A model generated the notes under the pieces. It had not been told where the DNA came from. It saw only the letters and a program-made list of their open reading frames with translations, and searched no databases. DNA of 64,000 nucleotides from Sweltsa coloradensis (lineage: Eukaryota; Arthropoda; Insecta; Plecoptera; Chloroperlidae). Shown piece after piece: positions 53,538 through 64,000 of the stretch. Positions within the stretch are counted from its first letter, which is position 1; each line of letters begins with the position of its first letter. The stretch lies in assembly GCA_024449915.1 (NCBI GenBank), contig JAMZAV010000053.1, positions 372,001 through 436,000 on the forward strand. Reading direction: 5' to 3'. The position numbers and the translations under genes were made by a program.

Positions 53538-54668
53538 TTGGATGAGCGAAGCGAAGATTCCATTTCACTACACTGGAGAAAAAAATCCGGAATGTTTTTT
53601 TTTTCTTCTTTTTGTATTTTTGTTGTGTCTGTTTACACGATTCCGGCTAAACCGATACTCCAATTGCGATGAAACTTTCTGGAGACCTTTGAAATCTCTG
53701 AACTTAGAACTGCCACGTGTGAAAAATCGATCAAAAAATTATTTCTTATAAAAATTGCAATTTTACGATTTTTTTCGATTTTCTTGTTTTTTTCTGTTTG
53801 TAAACACGATTCCAGCTAAACCGATACTCTAATTTCGATGAAATTTTCTGGAGGCCTTCAAAATCTCTGGACTTAGAACTGCTACAGTTTTTAGAGCAAT
53901 CGAAAGATTATTTCTCATGAAAATCGCAATTTAACGATTTTTTTCGTTTTTATTATTTTTTCTGTTTGTATTTTTGTGTGTTTTTTAACATGATTCCGGC
54001 TTAACCAATAATCCAATTGCGATAAAATTTTCTGGAAGCCTTTGAAATCTTTGAACTTAGATCTGCCACGTTTTTGAGCGCAATTGAAAAATTATTTCTC
54101 ATTAAAATTGCAATTTTACGTTTTTTTTGGATTTTTAAAAAATTTCTTCGACTTATAACACCTACATGCTTTATTCGATTGTAATGATTTTTTCACAGAA
54201 CCTTAATTTTATGAATTAATATATCGGTGTGAAATTTAACGCAATCGAAAAATTATTTCTTACGAAAATTGCAGTTTTTCGATTTGTTTTCATTTTTAAA
54301 CCACTCTTCGACTTATTACACCTACATGCTTTATCCGATTGTCATGTTTTTTTTCACAGAACCTTAATTTTATGAATTAATATATCGGTGTGAAATTTGA
54401 GCACGATCGAAAAATAATTTTTCATTAAAATCGCAATTTTACGCTTTTTTCGTTTAAAAAACCTTTCTTCGACTTATAACACCTACATGCTTTATCCAAT
54501 TGTAATGATATTTTCACAGAACCTCAATTTTATGAATTTATATATTTGTGTGAAATTTGAGCGCAATAAAAAAATAATGTCTCGTGAATATCGCAATTTT
54601 ACGCTTTTTTTCGTTAAAAAACGCTCATCCAGCAACGCGCCTGAAAAAGCGTTTGCGAAGCTTCCTAG
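53538..54668 (+). mobile_element. Helitron2/Helentron-like element, copy B4
   Basis: Plus-oriented complete copy: 5' TTGGATGAGCGAAGCGAAG and 3' CGCTCATCCAGCAACGCGCC, loop, GCGTTTGCGAAGCTTCCTAG. It has three related 5' modules (CCGGCTAAACCGATACTCC) and several ~125-bp 3' units. The flanking degenerate CTAA repeat reads continuously across the insertion point with no obvious target duplication. Confidence 0.75.
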
Positions 54669-55021
54669 TCTAAATAACTAACTGAATAAGTAAAAAGCTA
54701 AATTACTCCTATGATGGTAACTAAGTAACTTACTAAATAACTAATAAACCAAGTAACTAACAATCAATAATTATTATTATCTTACTTTAATGAATAATCA
54801 AACCGACTTGCCGAACGACATCCCCGCCCTCACACCAACACACCAACCAACCGATCAGACAAATTTATATTCCAGATCCATTCAACATTTACCCTTATTT
54901 TTGCTTATTTAGCATCAAAGCCCAGTTGCAGTAATGTTACAGTAACATTCATATCCTCCATCCAGAACAATCACTGTCTTTCCAGTCTCGGAGAACTGAC
55001 TGGTATCTTATTTGTTCACAG
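54669..55021. other. Simple-repeat continuation and intron-like sequence
   Basis: Ends in TATCTTATTTGTTCACAG, the acceptor for the next exon. A GC-richer piece at 54930-54990 may hold an upstream exon, but no frame could be chosen. Confidence 0.4.
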
Positions 55022-55207
55022 TCTCAACATGTCGGCAACAACCAATGAGAACCTTGAAAGCCAACAGTCATCAGCAACCGCGTCTGTATATTGTGGACAG
55101 GGATATGGCGACGACAAATTGTCGTATAATGCGATTTAAATTGAGAAAGAAAGAGGCAAACAAGCTCTTACCAGTGACTACCGTGTCAATGCCCGATCAA
55201 CGCCCGA
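55022..55207 (+). CDS. Internal exon of a two-exon gene fragment, unrecognised
   Basis: The acceptor ends at 55021 and the donor CCCGA-GTAAGT follows 55207. Only one frame spans the whole exon, giving a basic peptide (for example RFKLRKKEANKLLP and VSMPDQRP). The frame leaves with one base, which joins the first two bases of 55646 to make ACC (Thr). A second frame begins at an ATG (55029) in good context but stops before the donor and is probably irrelevant, or an upstream-start artefact. The protein is not recognised. The region just upstream does not reveal the first exon. Confidence 0.55.
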
Positions 55208-55645
55208 GTAAGTACATTCCCACGTTAATCCAGGAGTAATCACGTATATTGAGGAAGGCTAAAACAATGTGTTTAAACTCAAATCTAATAATTTAATTTA
55301 GATACACAATGTACATGATATAAGTAATTTCAATGATCTCGTCTCGACCCTTCAACTGTATGTGAGAATGCACGTTCCCCTTTTGGAACATTAACTGCAA
55401 GCTCACGTAAACTATTAGAGCCTTTTTGTTTACACATTACGTAATAAAATTTATGTAATAACTAACAATGATCATGAGTTTGATTTGGACATACGATGTC
55501 CAATAAGATGAAAAGAACCACATGCTCCATGGATTTGGATATGTCATAAAAGTATAATTTAAAGCAGTGTTTTGTACCGATTCTGTTATGTAGTTGACAT
55601 AGAAGACGTTATACCGGTAACGAATCTTTCTTTTTTCGTTTGCAG

Positions 55646-55878
55646 CCGACTACAACACTCATTATCACCCAGAGGCCTACAGGCCGATCGGCTACCGGCC
55701 GATATACGGAAACGGCTATATGCTAAGTGACCTGGCTAGGGCTGCTCTGGATATGCCGCCCTGGGTGTCGTTTGAGCCATCGAGAGCGCCGGGGAGGCCC
55801 ACCCCACCTCCCTTTAGTTTTAATGTGATGACATTCCACATAATTAGTTTTTATAACATGTTAATCAATTTAATATAA
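55646..55878 (+). CDS. Terminal exon, Tyr/Pro-rich C-terminus
   Basis: The acceptor TTTTCGTTTGCAG ends at 55645. Two of the three frames stop within about 30 codons. The third is the one the upstream exon dictates, and it stays open 77 codons to the TAA at 55876-55878. The sequence has a repetitive Tyr/Pro/Gly beginning (DYNTHYHPEAYRPIGYRPIY), a helical middle (LSDLARAALDMPPWVSFEPS), a Pro-rich RAPGRPTPPPF and a hydrophobic end. Codons are GC-rich until about 55810, then AT-rich, so the true stop could reflect recent extension. A family E repeat begins 25 bp downstream. No domain is recognised. Confidence 0.6.
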
Positions 55879-55899
55879 CACAATCACAAGTAAACGATT

Positions 55900-55998
55900 G
55901 CGTCAGGCCTACAGGGTTGGCTCGCGTTTTGATTTTCTGTCCTCCACTGAAAATCAGTTATATAACTGAGTGGGTAGACTCTAAATACAATTTAGTTT
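55900..55998 (-). repeat. Dispersed repeat family E copy
   Basis: GCGTCAGGCCTACAGGGTTG, CCTCCACTGAAAATCAGTTA and GTGGGTAGACTCTAAATACA lie directly after the Tyr/Pro-rich exon. Confidence 0.6.
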
Positions 55999-56940
55999 TT
56001 TATTATTAATGTTATAATCTTATCCTAATCTTAATTAATTAATTTTGATCTTGAGGGGGAGTGATGTATGTGTATGCGTGTCAAAAAGTTAATTTTTAAA
56101 GTGAGTTTCTCTTTTCGGGTAAACGGTTAATAACATCGGTGTCATATTTTACACGATCGTTGATTGATTAAGAATCAATCTCTGAGATCCAGTACGCGTA
56201 TTTCTTAATTAATTAATTGATTTTGAATTTTAAAGTCGTGAAATCTCCGTAATTTACTCAATTTTGGCGAACTTCGGGAATTTTTTATGTTACAGATTTT
56301 TAAACGCAATTTTGCATATACTTTATATCAACGTTTAATTATTATCAACGTTTATAAGTTTTATGGGAATTACCTGAATTGAAATCCATGCTTTGGATTC
56401 CCCATTTTACTTTTATCTCGCAATTGATCTTCATGGCTTCTTTTTGTAACAATGTGTGGATGTCAATAGAAAAGTACTTTGTTAACATGAATGCAAAATT
56501 TGGTAATGATATTACCAACCGTTCAGCAGAAATCATCAACACCTGAGTGCGTGGATTTGAGTCGGGCCGAGTTCAGCCCCCCACTTAATAATCAATGTTG
56601 AGTGGAACAAATTTACAGAAGCCTACATCCATTCGTAAATTTAAACTTAAAAAGAAATATATTAAACACAGTTTATACAATACATATCATGGCAAATAGT
56701 TTAGTTCCCAAATACATTCTACACACATTGTTCATTGTTTATGTAAATACACCAGTCACTTTTATTCAATGTGAATATTACTATCGCCGACCATAAGTTA
56801 TGAAATAGTTAAAATCACTTTGTCTTTGAATATAATATAGTGAAATATATTTATGTTTGAAGACACCTTGAATGGGTGTGTGATGTTATCGGATCAGTAA
56901 ACGGCAGAAAGACTAGCCCACAATACACTTTCGTTCGTAT
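55999..56940. other. No gene recognised
   Basis: AT-rich, with AATTAATTAATT patches near 56034 and 56203. Short frames have no support. Confidence 0.4.
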
Positions 56941-57030
56941 TTATCCAGTTGATGTTGAGTTTCTCTTCAGGAAGGGGCGAACGGAGTTTTTAAACTCATC
57001 AAGGGCTGCAGCTGTGTTCTTTTCTGAATC
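56941..57030 (-). CDS. Terminal exon of the three-exon minus-strand gene
   Basis: The acceptor TTTCTCTGTTACAG ends at 57031. Exactly 90 nt follow, 29 residues plus TAA. The peptide DSEKNTAAALDEFKNSVRPF is predicted helical, then LKRNSTSTG. It starts in phase 0, matching the phase-0 donor of the exon at 58294. Confidence 0.6.
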   Translation of the reverse strand, partial: DSEKNTAAALDEFKNSVRPFLKRNSTSTG

Positions 57031-57504
57031 CTGTAACAGAGAAATATTCTCATAAATATCCGGGCTTTAAAAATAATACGCAAAATTTTCATCGAGAAGC
57101 AAATTTCCGAGAGAGCCTCAGATAAAATTCATGTAATATGTTTGTGTAAAAGTGTGTGTGTATGTGGGATTTAATGTATGTGTGTTTAGAATATTTAAAA
57201 ATGTTTTAAATTTTAATTGGTTTGATTATGCTTTAGTGGCACGATGACATGTTGGAGCACAAGATATACAAATTTGGATTTTTGTACATGAAAATTATGT
57301 AATTGCTCAAATAATTATTATGATGTACTAATGTTTCATTAATATTTGTTATTGTTAAATTGTTATGTTAAAATTTATTAAAACATAAACATGTCATTAT
57401 GTGTAACAACATATAAGTAAAAGGGTTAAGATGAATGTTTGTGAGAAAGAAGTGCCTTGAATTGTGTAAAATATGTTCAAAATATGTTCAGTAAACATGA
57501 CCGT

Positions 57505-57660
57505 AAACCAAAGCGACCAAGCCAAACCTGTAGGCCCCGACGCAATCGACGAGTGTTTGCTTGTTATTTTGAGTTTTGGTGAGGTTCACGATGGTCAATA
57601 CGATTAGGGCTCTGGTCACTACGAGGGCTGAATGTTCGAACCCCGCCCAAGGCATGGGTT
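57505..57660 (+). repeat. Family E fragment followed by a tRNA-like remnant
   Basis: CCAAAGCGACCAAGCCAAAC and TGTAGGCCCCGACGCAATCG match 51726-51775. Then GGCTCTGGTCACTACGAGGG and TGTTCGAACCCCGCCC resemble A and B boxes of a tRNA-derived SINE. Confidence 0.45.
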
Positions 57661-58293
57661 ATTTGTCATTTTGTTTCACCCTCATCGTATCGACCCTCCT
57701 CAAAACATACTAACGCCATCCAACCACTATCCAAAATTCCATCCAAAATTTTCAAAAAAATCTAAAATACTCAAAAAAAAAGAAAAAAATTTCAAACAAA
57801 ATTTCTTATTAGGCATGTTTGTTTGATGAATAAGTAAAAAAACAAGTAATTTTTTATATTTTAGAATAGTTGGTCATTAAAGGGTTAAAGCAAGGTTTCA
57901 AAGTTTGAATAGTGTGTTTTTTTTTTAAATTAAGAGTTCCAATAAGTGGGCTTTACACAATTGGAAGTTAACAAGTAAAAGAGAAAAAAAGAAGAAAAAG
58001 AGTGACTTTTCGAAGCCTTACACTGGAAACTTTTTTGAGCGAAGACAAAAGCGTTTGCGTGGCGTTATAGTCAATGGCAAAAGAGACACCAATCGCGATC
58101 AATTCTCCAAAATCACATTTCTCTATTGTTGAGCAGTGTCCGACAAGTTGGGAGACTTTTTACTTTTTATTCTTCAACTCTCCAGTATGAAAGCAACGTG
58201 AAAAATCCCATAATCTACATGCTATTTCTACTTCAGAAAGTTACTCGTTCTCTTCACTTTTTCTTCTTCCTTCTGAGTGTAAAGCTAGCTTAC

Positions 58294-58536
58294 CTCCATC
58301 GCAGTTTTCCATTCCTTCTGGAAAAGGTTCCTTAATGCCAGGATGTTCTTCCTGAGGACTCCCGCCAGTTGACTTGCTGTGGCCCGGTAGGGGGCAGCTG
58401 TGGTGGAGCTACCTGATGCTTGTGTCACGCTTGCCTCAGTAGTGCCACCATCACCACCACCTGCTTCCGAGCTGTCATCACTACTGTCTGTCGTAGTGGT
58501 AGCTGCAGTTGATGTCGAGGTACTGGTCGTGGTGTT
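58294..58536 (-). CDS. Internal exon: Ser/Thr/Gly-rich linker plus helical segment
   Basis: The acceptor TCTTTGTTTGTCAG ends at 58537 and the donor GATGGAG-GTAAGC lies at 58293. The 243 nt are 81 codons in phase 0 at both ends. Residues 1-32 are Thr/Ser-rich (NTTTSTSTSTAATTTT then DSSDDSSEAGGGDGG), a likely flexible, possibly O-glycosylated linker. Residues 45-81 are amphipathic (ASQLAGVLRKNILALRNLFQ, then KEWKTAME). It belongs to the same gene as 59568-59648 and 56941-57030. Its function is unknown; the composition suggests a secreted or surface protein, but no signal peptide is visible. Confidence 0.65.
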
Positions 58537-58569
58537 CTGACAAACAAAGATACTGTCATTTACCAACAA

Positions 58570-59567
58570 GTGTTGTAGAAACCATCACTACTGCCTCAAG
58601 TGGTTTCTGCAGTTGATTTGTTATTTGCTTTATACCACTGTTTTAATTGTTTAATTTTGCTGTCTGTTTATTATGTATTTTGTTTGTTGGTTATTATGTC
58701 CAATCAGGACGTGCACTTCTGTGGTGGATAATTTACATTATTATCATTATTATTATAGAAGTAAATCGTGGTATTTTGCCAAACAAAGACATCGTCTGCT
58801 GTCCGTATTGTTTCTCCAGTACATGCATTTTGCCGTTTATATCAAAGTTAGATTTGTTTTTTTCTTGTAACATGTCAAGCAATTTCTCATGCCATGCGAA
58901 ATTAAGTATAATATTTCATTCTACTTTAATAGCTATGGATGGAATGTTGGTGACTGCTAAAACATATCACTTTAGTTTAATAAATATGCATTGACATATG
59001 TTTGTTATTGTTCATATCTGGAGCAAGAAAAGTATATGTATACTTAAGCAACCTTGTTTTCTACCAAAATTAGATTTTTTTAAAGTGTGTGTTTATTGTT
59101 ATCAATATCTTGTATAGTACGAATTTTTCTTCCGTCTGTACAAATACTATCGTTGTACCGGTCAAAGAAAAAAATCGTACCGTGCAAGATATTAACGAAA
59201 ACATTTTTCAAAGTATGTCAGTTTGTAGACAAAAGTATGTGTTACAAATAGAAACAAAAATCAGCCTACCGACCAAAATATTTTAGCAGGAATATGTCCG
59301 GGGTATACGTCATTGAATTCACTATTGTCTACTGGCCGTACTGCTTAACCAAAAAATAGATAAAAAATAGTTTTTGTAATGTCAGATGATCGTTGATTAA
59401 CTATGTCCGTTATTGCGTTGAACTAATATTTTTTTTAATTAAGCTGATTGATTTGATCCCCTTGAAACTTTTTTGAATTTAAACCAAATATTAAATATCT
59501 ACAAGATAGGTAAAATGATTATCTATTTTTGTGTCGTGTGTGGTGGTGGATGGGGGGGGTTCGTCAC
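58570..59567. other. Intron-like DNA with a small imperfect palindrome
   Basis: The frames at 58647-58994 and 59089-59286 are AT-rich and lie within the intron of the minus-strand gene. Near 59102-59197, ATATCTTGTATAGTACGA is inverted as TCGTACCGTGCAAGATAT, an approximately 95-bp foldback. Confidence 0.5.
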
Positions 59568-59648
59568 CTCTTTGGATGGCTCCGGGGCAACGCTGTCGGC
59601 TAGCAGCATGGACACCTTCTTGAAAGCTTGAGCCTGATCTTCCTTTTG
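59568..59648 (-). CDS. Internal exon of the three-exon minus-strand gene
   Basis: The acceptor CTTTAATTTCAG ends at 59649 and the donor AAAGAG-GTGACG lies at 59567. The 81 nt are 27 codons in phase 0 at both ends: QKEDQAQAFKKVSMLLADSV then APEPSKE. The pattern of Lys/Glu/Gln with spaced hydrophobics suits a helix and resembles the helix of the next exon. Upstream exons were not found before 61.5 kb. Confidence 0.6.
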
Positions 59649-60005
59649 CTGAAATTAAAGAGAACTATTAGACGTAACCAATTCTGTATCAAGTTCAAGT
59701 TCTTTATTTATCTGTAGATTTATACATGGCACATATATATTAAAATGTAGGCCTATGTAATATGAGTATGTTTTCACCAAGAAAGAATTCAATTAAATGA
59801 TTTGTATCACAATTGTCTTTCACAATATACCCATAGTTTAGACAATTGAAACTTAATAATTATTAATACATGTTATTATTTTGGAAATCTCCTAAATAAT
59901 TTTTCTGTATTATTCTATTAAATTAAAGACTGTCCGCGCCATTTAGTTTGAATTTGTTTTCGTGTGTATTAATTTTACTCGTCATAGTACTCAATAAACT
60001 AGTTC

Positions 60006-60020
60006 TTATCAGCTTCACCC
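60006..60020. repeat. Short C run with CT extension
   Basis: Ten to eleven C residues followed by TCTCTCTC in AT-rich flank. Confidence 0.8.
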
Positions 60021-60295
60021 CCCCCCCCCTCTCTCTCAACCCTCTATTATCTTCGTACTAGCAGTCAGTCTGTCTTCTACATCGGTACAGTTCAGTTCTG
60101 TAGATACGTGTCCGCTGTACAGTGCGAAGTGCAAGCGTGTGGTGCATCGCTTCTCCTGGCCAAGTGTGGCAGGCTCTGCTCTAGTTGCTAGGACACTACA
60201 CTCAGCCTTCGACTACCGGCAGCGTCATCTTGATCTTGTTCATTGGTTTCTATACTTTTTAACATGCTCCTCCAATCCTATCTGACGTGCTGACA

Positions 60296-60351
60296 TATAT
60301 AACACGACACCCATCATGCTGTCATCTCATCACCTTGGCAGCTAAAAACAA
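60296..60351 (+). promoter_or_regulatory. Candidate TATA promoter with a short 5'UTR exon
   Basis: TATATAA at 60296-60302 is followed ~30 nt later by CATCTCATCACC and then AAAAACAA-GTAAGT, a consensus donor at 60352. The preceding 250 bp are GC-richer than the surroundings. Any coding exon would lie right of 60655; none was recognised. TATATA is palindromic, so minus-strand use for the gene at 59648 is also conceivable. Confidence 0.35.
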
Positions 60352-60425
60352 GTAAGTGTCGGCAATTGCTATACTCTCAGAACTATCCTAAAAAGCACAG
60401 TCCATACCCGAACGCAACAAAGACC

Positions 60426-60647
60426 GGTACTCTTTCGGATGGAGTGCCCCAACTTTTAAACACTTGTTTTTTCCAATGAAAACATACGCACCCGAAATCC
60501 TTTCCGTTACAAAACTACTTACGTTAGGTTAGTCGACCTTTCCGCCTAGTTACCTGCCGCGAGTTCTAGGATATTTTTGATAAGAGCGCACCCGAAATCC
60601 TTTCCGTTAGTGTTTAAAAGTTGGGGCACTCCATCCGAAAGAGTACC
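60426..60647. mobile_element. Young 222-bp MITE, ~39-bp perfect inverted repeats, 8-bp target duplication
   Basis: Both ends read GGTACTCTTTCGGATGGAG continuing TGCCCCAACTTTTAAACACT with no mismatch seen. The host octamer CAAAGACC is duplicated exactly at 60418-60425 and 60648-60655. GCACCCGAAATCCTTTCCGT occurs twice inside in direct orientation. A GG-starting inverted repeat with an 8-bp duplication fits Merlin, and hAT is the alternative. No transposase is present. Confidence 0.88.
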
Positions 60648-60655
60648 CAAAGACC

Positions 60656-61200
60656 ATGTTCTGAATTTGTTGACATTGTTTTTGTTTTTTTGGGTGTGGG
60701 TAAAATTATTTTTTTATTAATTCTGGTAAAATATGCCTAATGCAATATAATACCCATTCAGACCTGAATTAAATTCGCTCAAATTTAGTAATTTTAAGCC
60801 AGAATTTAATATCCCGTATTTTTTTCTAAGATTTTTAGCATTTTTTAAATATTTTTCATTGTAATCATTTAAGGAATTGTGGTAAATTTTGGATTTTGAA
60901 TGAAATCAACATTTTATTTTTAAATCTATATTATAAGTACATAACATAAACTAGATTTTTCCCGATTTTTTTTGCGTATTTTGGATTTTCTGTATCTCAA
61001 ATACCAGCAATACTAGAAATTATCAAGTTACCGGGAAAATTCCCCAAAAAGTTGTTCTTGCCCGTTTTTGCAGATTTCTATTGTTAATCTTCTTTAAAAA
61101 GGGTACTGTTTGTCCTAATGAAATAAGAAAATAAACATATGAATTTCACAATTTAAAAAAATCGTGTTAAATTTAAAAAACTGTAATTCACATCTAAAAA
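60656..61200. other. No gene recognised
   Basis: AT-rich with repeated TTTTTA/ATTTTT words and stops in all frames. Confidence 0.4.
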
Positions 61201-61209
61201 AATAAGAAA

Positions 61210-61600
61210 TTGTTAAGTCCATTGTAAAGGACACCGGAAGGGTTGAGATGATATAGGGCATGCGTTTTTGCCAGATTCTTGTTCGTACGGCTGTCCGACA
61301 CCACTGGTGTTTGAAATTTTGAACAGTTGTTGCTAAAGTGGAAATATAGGGCTCTACAGAAACACTTTTTATAAAATACAAAATAAATTGATTTTCACGG
61401 TTTTCAATTTTGTATTATAGTACAAAATTAAATATATTTGTGATTTTTTTTTGCTAATTGAAACAAAATTTTGAAAATCTACGACTATATGACTGTCCAT
61501 GTATGCTTTATTGACATCTTTGCAAAGTTGTATATACTTTGGATGCTTCTTGGCCGAGCGAATAGCTATTTGCCAACTACAATATTTGTCCCATTCCCTA
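61210..61600 (-). mobile_element. MITE family F copy
   Basis: Reversed relative of 15440-15755, with GGCCGAGCGAATAGCTATTT, TTGCAAAGTTGTATA and GGAAATATAGGGCTCTACAG. Longer than the first copy because of AT-rich insertions. Confidence 0.5.
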
Positions 61601-61699
61601 CATTGACAAGAGATCCACTAACATATTTTAAATCTCGGCGTCTTTTCAAATGTGAATTGACTCAGGTTTTGGGTGTATTAGACTGAGGTAAGCACATCA

Positions 61700-62576
61700 A
61701 TGATGTGATATGAATGCAAAAGTTGCCAGCTAGTTGTTATCCAATCAAGCGACTTACGGATGTATACAGTTCACATAATAGTAAAATGAGTGTACTTTGC
61801 CCATATCCAGTCTAGATTACAGTGCGATTACCTGCTGGGGGCTGTCGCCTCATTCTATCAGGTTATTTAGACTACAAAATAGTCATTCGATATCACATGC
61901 CAGCAGCTTAGTTCACTGCAGGGTGTTGGCTCGACATTGTTACTCTACTTGGTATTTACATTTATAATTACACTGCATTTTATGTTTTAAAAACCACGAC
62001 TAATAGGGACTGCCATGATCATTTTACAAGAAACAGAGGATTTTAAAATTTAAGAGCATCATCTTAACGTATAATGTACAGGTGGATTGATATTTTGGCG
62101 CCAGATTTCTAATAAATTACTTAACCTTTAAACCCAGGAAGTTTTGAATCGCAAATTCATGCCATCTTAAAAGCATTAATGTGTGTATTTTAATATGTAT
62201 TTTTCTCACCATAGATTATTGTATGATCATTTTAATGAACCAATAAATAGTATTATAAAAGTACTAACTAAAAACATGTATAGAAAATGATAACAATGTA
62301 AGCATTGTTGTAAGACCGTGTGTAAGACCGACCGAGCAGTAGATTTTACTGCGTGGGTTTTTACATTCGTATCGATTCTCTTTTCCAAAGTCAAAATCGT
62401 TTCAGAATGAGAGCTCAAGAAAAACTTAATTATATACTGAAAGTATATAGGCATACTATGGATTACTTAACATAAATATGTATAATACATTTTATTCGGT
62501 CACTGCTGCCTTGCCGCTGAGAATAACAAGCAAATAAACGTATGATAAAAACTTAAATTTAATACAATAAATCAGA
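61700..62576. other. No gene recognised
   Basis: Short AT-rich frames only, with no splice-flanked candidates and no shared repeats noted. Confidence 0.4.
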
Positions 62577-63198
62577 TAAAGGGGTATTCACCCGCAAACC
62601 CCCAAAAATATATTTCATTCAGGCTAACTAGTTATCGAGTTGAGAAAGTAACAGAAAAATTATTTGGTCCACTATGACCCGAAAAAATCCTCAAACTTGG
62701 TAATTTTCTAGCCATAAAAATAACATGGGTGCGATCTTTATGCCCCGTGACCTTAGAGGATTTTGATCCAAAATATTATTGGTCATTATTGACGTACTCA
62801 TTAGCCTTTTCTGTAAATCCGCTATATTTTGTTTTGTTGTTCGGGAACGTGGTTCGGTCAAAATATGCTGATTGCCAACAAAGGGTGTGGTTTTGGAAGG
62901 CATTTTAAGGCCTATATTTGTGTACAGTTTCCAAACACGGTGTCATAAAAGGCGATTTTAGATTGGTACTATGCTCTAGTATCTATGTGGAACAAAAAAA
63001 TAAGCAGGTTAAAGACGATTTAAAGAAATTCACAAAAACGGCGATTTTCTTCAATTTTAATTTTTATGATGTAAAAACTTTAAAAAATCGTCTGAAATCA
63101 CAGTTACAAGATATAATTTTTCAACGGTCATTTTAGTGTAGTATTATGGCATAGATTATATAATGAAGAATTATTTTTGGGGGTAATAGCCCTTTTAA
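62577..63198 (+). mobile_element. Family C element, copy C4
   Basis: The left end TAAAGGGGTATTCACCCGC and right end GGGGGTAATAGCCCTTTTAA are inverted. The body is the same as C1-C3 with an internal deletion near 62715 (loss of the GGTCC...AAATCTCCCATAAG part). TA flanks both ends. Confidence 0.75.
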
Positions 63199-64000
63199 CT
63201 AATAATACAAATGATTCCTAAAAATACGTATTGATTATCACAATACACAAAACTATCTCGTCGTATTATCCACTTGACAGACAAAATCTTTTTCTAAACG
63301 ATTCTTTCAGATTACGATGTACCCAAATACAATAAAAACACTATAAATTCTATGAAATTGATGTGATAGTATTTTCAAGTGAGTATCTATCCAATCCTTT
63401 CCTTTCACACTGGTCAACAGAAGGAATCTTTGAACCAATTCTCAATAGTATTGCTATGTTTTCCATTTCACATATTAACAGACAACACATACCTTGTAGG
63501 TAATGCATATAATGTCTACAAAATGAGGGATGAGAGTGGAGAATTGTTTTATTGGTATTAGTATGTATTTGCATATATTTGTAGGTAGCTGTAGGCCTAT
63601 TCATGCATGCAATGTTCTACCATTGCATTATTTTGTTAAAAATGTTAGTGCTTGTGGAATTCTGAGTTTTGTTTTAAAAAAAGCTTTAAAACTCAATAAT
63701 TAATTATAATATTGTACCAAATCGAACATTTTTTTGTAAATTGACAAATATGCGTTTCACTTGTTTTTAGACAGAGATTGTGGTGTATGGAAAATACGTC
63801 ACCATTTCAAATTTGTCACAATCTTTTTTCGTTATTTAAGATGGCAGTCACAAAATATAGAACTTGGTCACATCTTTGGATTGTGGAGAGAATTGCTTTA
63901 AAATAACCTTCATAAAATGAGGATACAATTTGTACACTCAAATACAATCCGGATAAAAATCTATTCAATTTTAAATGGTCCAATCCTTAGAAAAACCAAA
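63199..64000. other. No gene recognised to the window edge
   Basis: Two overlapping antisense frames at 63350-63604 are mutually exclusive and lack splice or codon-use support. Confidence 0.4.

Overview
This is a eukaryotic, almost certainly animal, genomic window. It is AT-rich, its genes are split by GT-AG introns, and there are no operons or ribosome binding sites. Metazoan hallmarks are a C2H2 zinc-finger gene, a decayed LDL-receptor-type YWTD segment, a Penelope-like GIY-YIG fragment, a restriction-like-endonuclease (RLE) LINE of the R4/Dong kind, and SINEs with 5S-rRNA-like and tRNA-like heads. A marine invertebrate is a reasonable guess, but nothing here fixes the phylum. Most long open frames lie inside repeats and are not genes.

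Host genes are few and mostly seen as terminal or partial exons. (1) A minus-strand terminal exon at 11917-12306 encodes an Asn/Tyr/Gly-rich tail. (2) A minus-strand exon lies at 15217-15387. (3) A plus-strand two-exon C2H2 zinc-finger gene lies at 41875-42803, carrying an apparent 2-nt frameshift and a lost zinc ligand. (4) A YWTD beta-propeller pseudogene fragment lies at 47070-47715. (5) A plus-strand two-exon Tyr/Pro-rich C-terminus lies at 55022-55878. (6) A minus-strand three-exon C-terminus lies at 56941-59648, with every intron in phase 0. Weaker candidate exons are at 1815, 17235, 32054 and 35878. TATA-plus-splice-donor promoter candidates are at 25071 and 60296, and a TATA-like box is at 13163 on the minus strand.

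The rest is a dense mobile-element landscape. About eleven copies of one family (subfamilies A and B) have a GGATGAGC-type 5' end, the matching CGCTCATCC placed about 40 nt before the 3' end, and a 3' hairpin ending CCTAG. That design fits non-autonomous Helitron2/Helentron elements. Adding their spans gives roughly one eighth of the window. One A copy sits inside a B copy. Other elements include a hAT-like MITE with an 8-bp target duplication carrying a 5S-headed SINE (2525-3551), and a TTAA-flanked piggyBac-type MITE inside one arm of a palindromic element (9029-9927). There are several further long inverted-repeat (foldback) elements, four copies of a ~620-bp TIR element, a TAA-flanked MITE at 46382, and a very fresh 222-bp MITE with an 8-bp target duplication at 60426.

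Between 36.5 and 41.4 kb two 5'-truncated RLE LINE copies face away from each other. Each ends in a long TAA/TTA repeat, and the ~1.7 kb between them is itself palindromic. Two recent tandem segmental duplications (periods ~533 and ~653 bp) sit at 22.3-25.0 kb. I see no CRISPR array, bacterial defence system or intact autonomous transposon. The interest lies in nested insertions that expose exact element ends, and in the unusual number of perfect or near-perfect palindromes.
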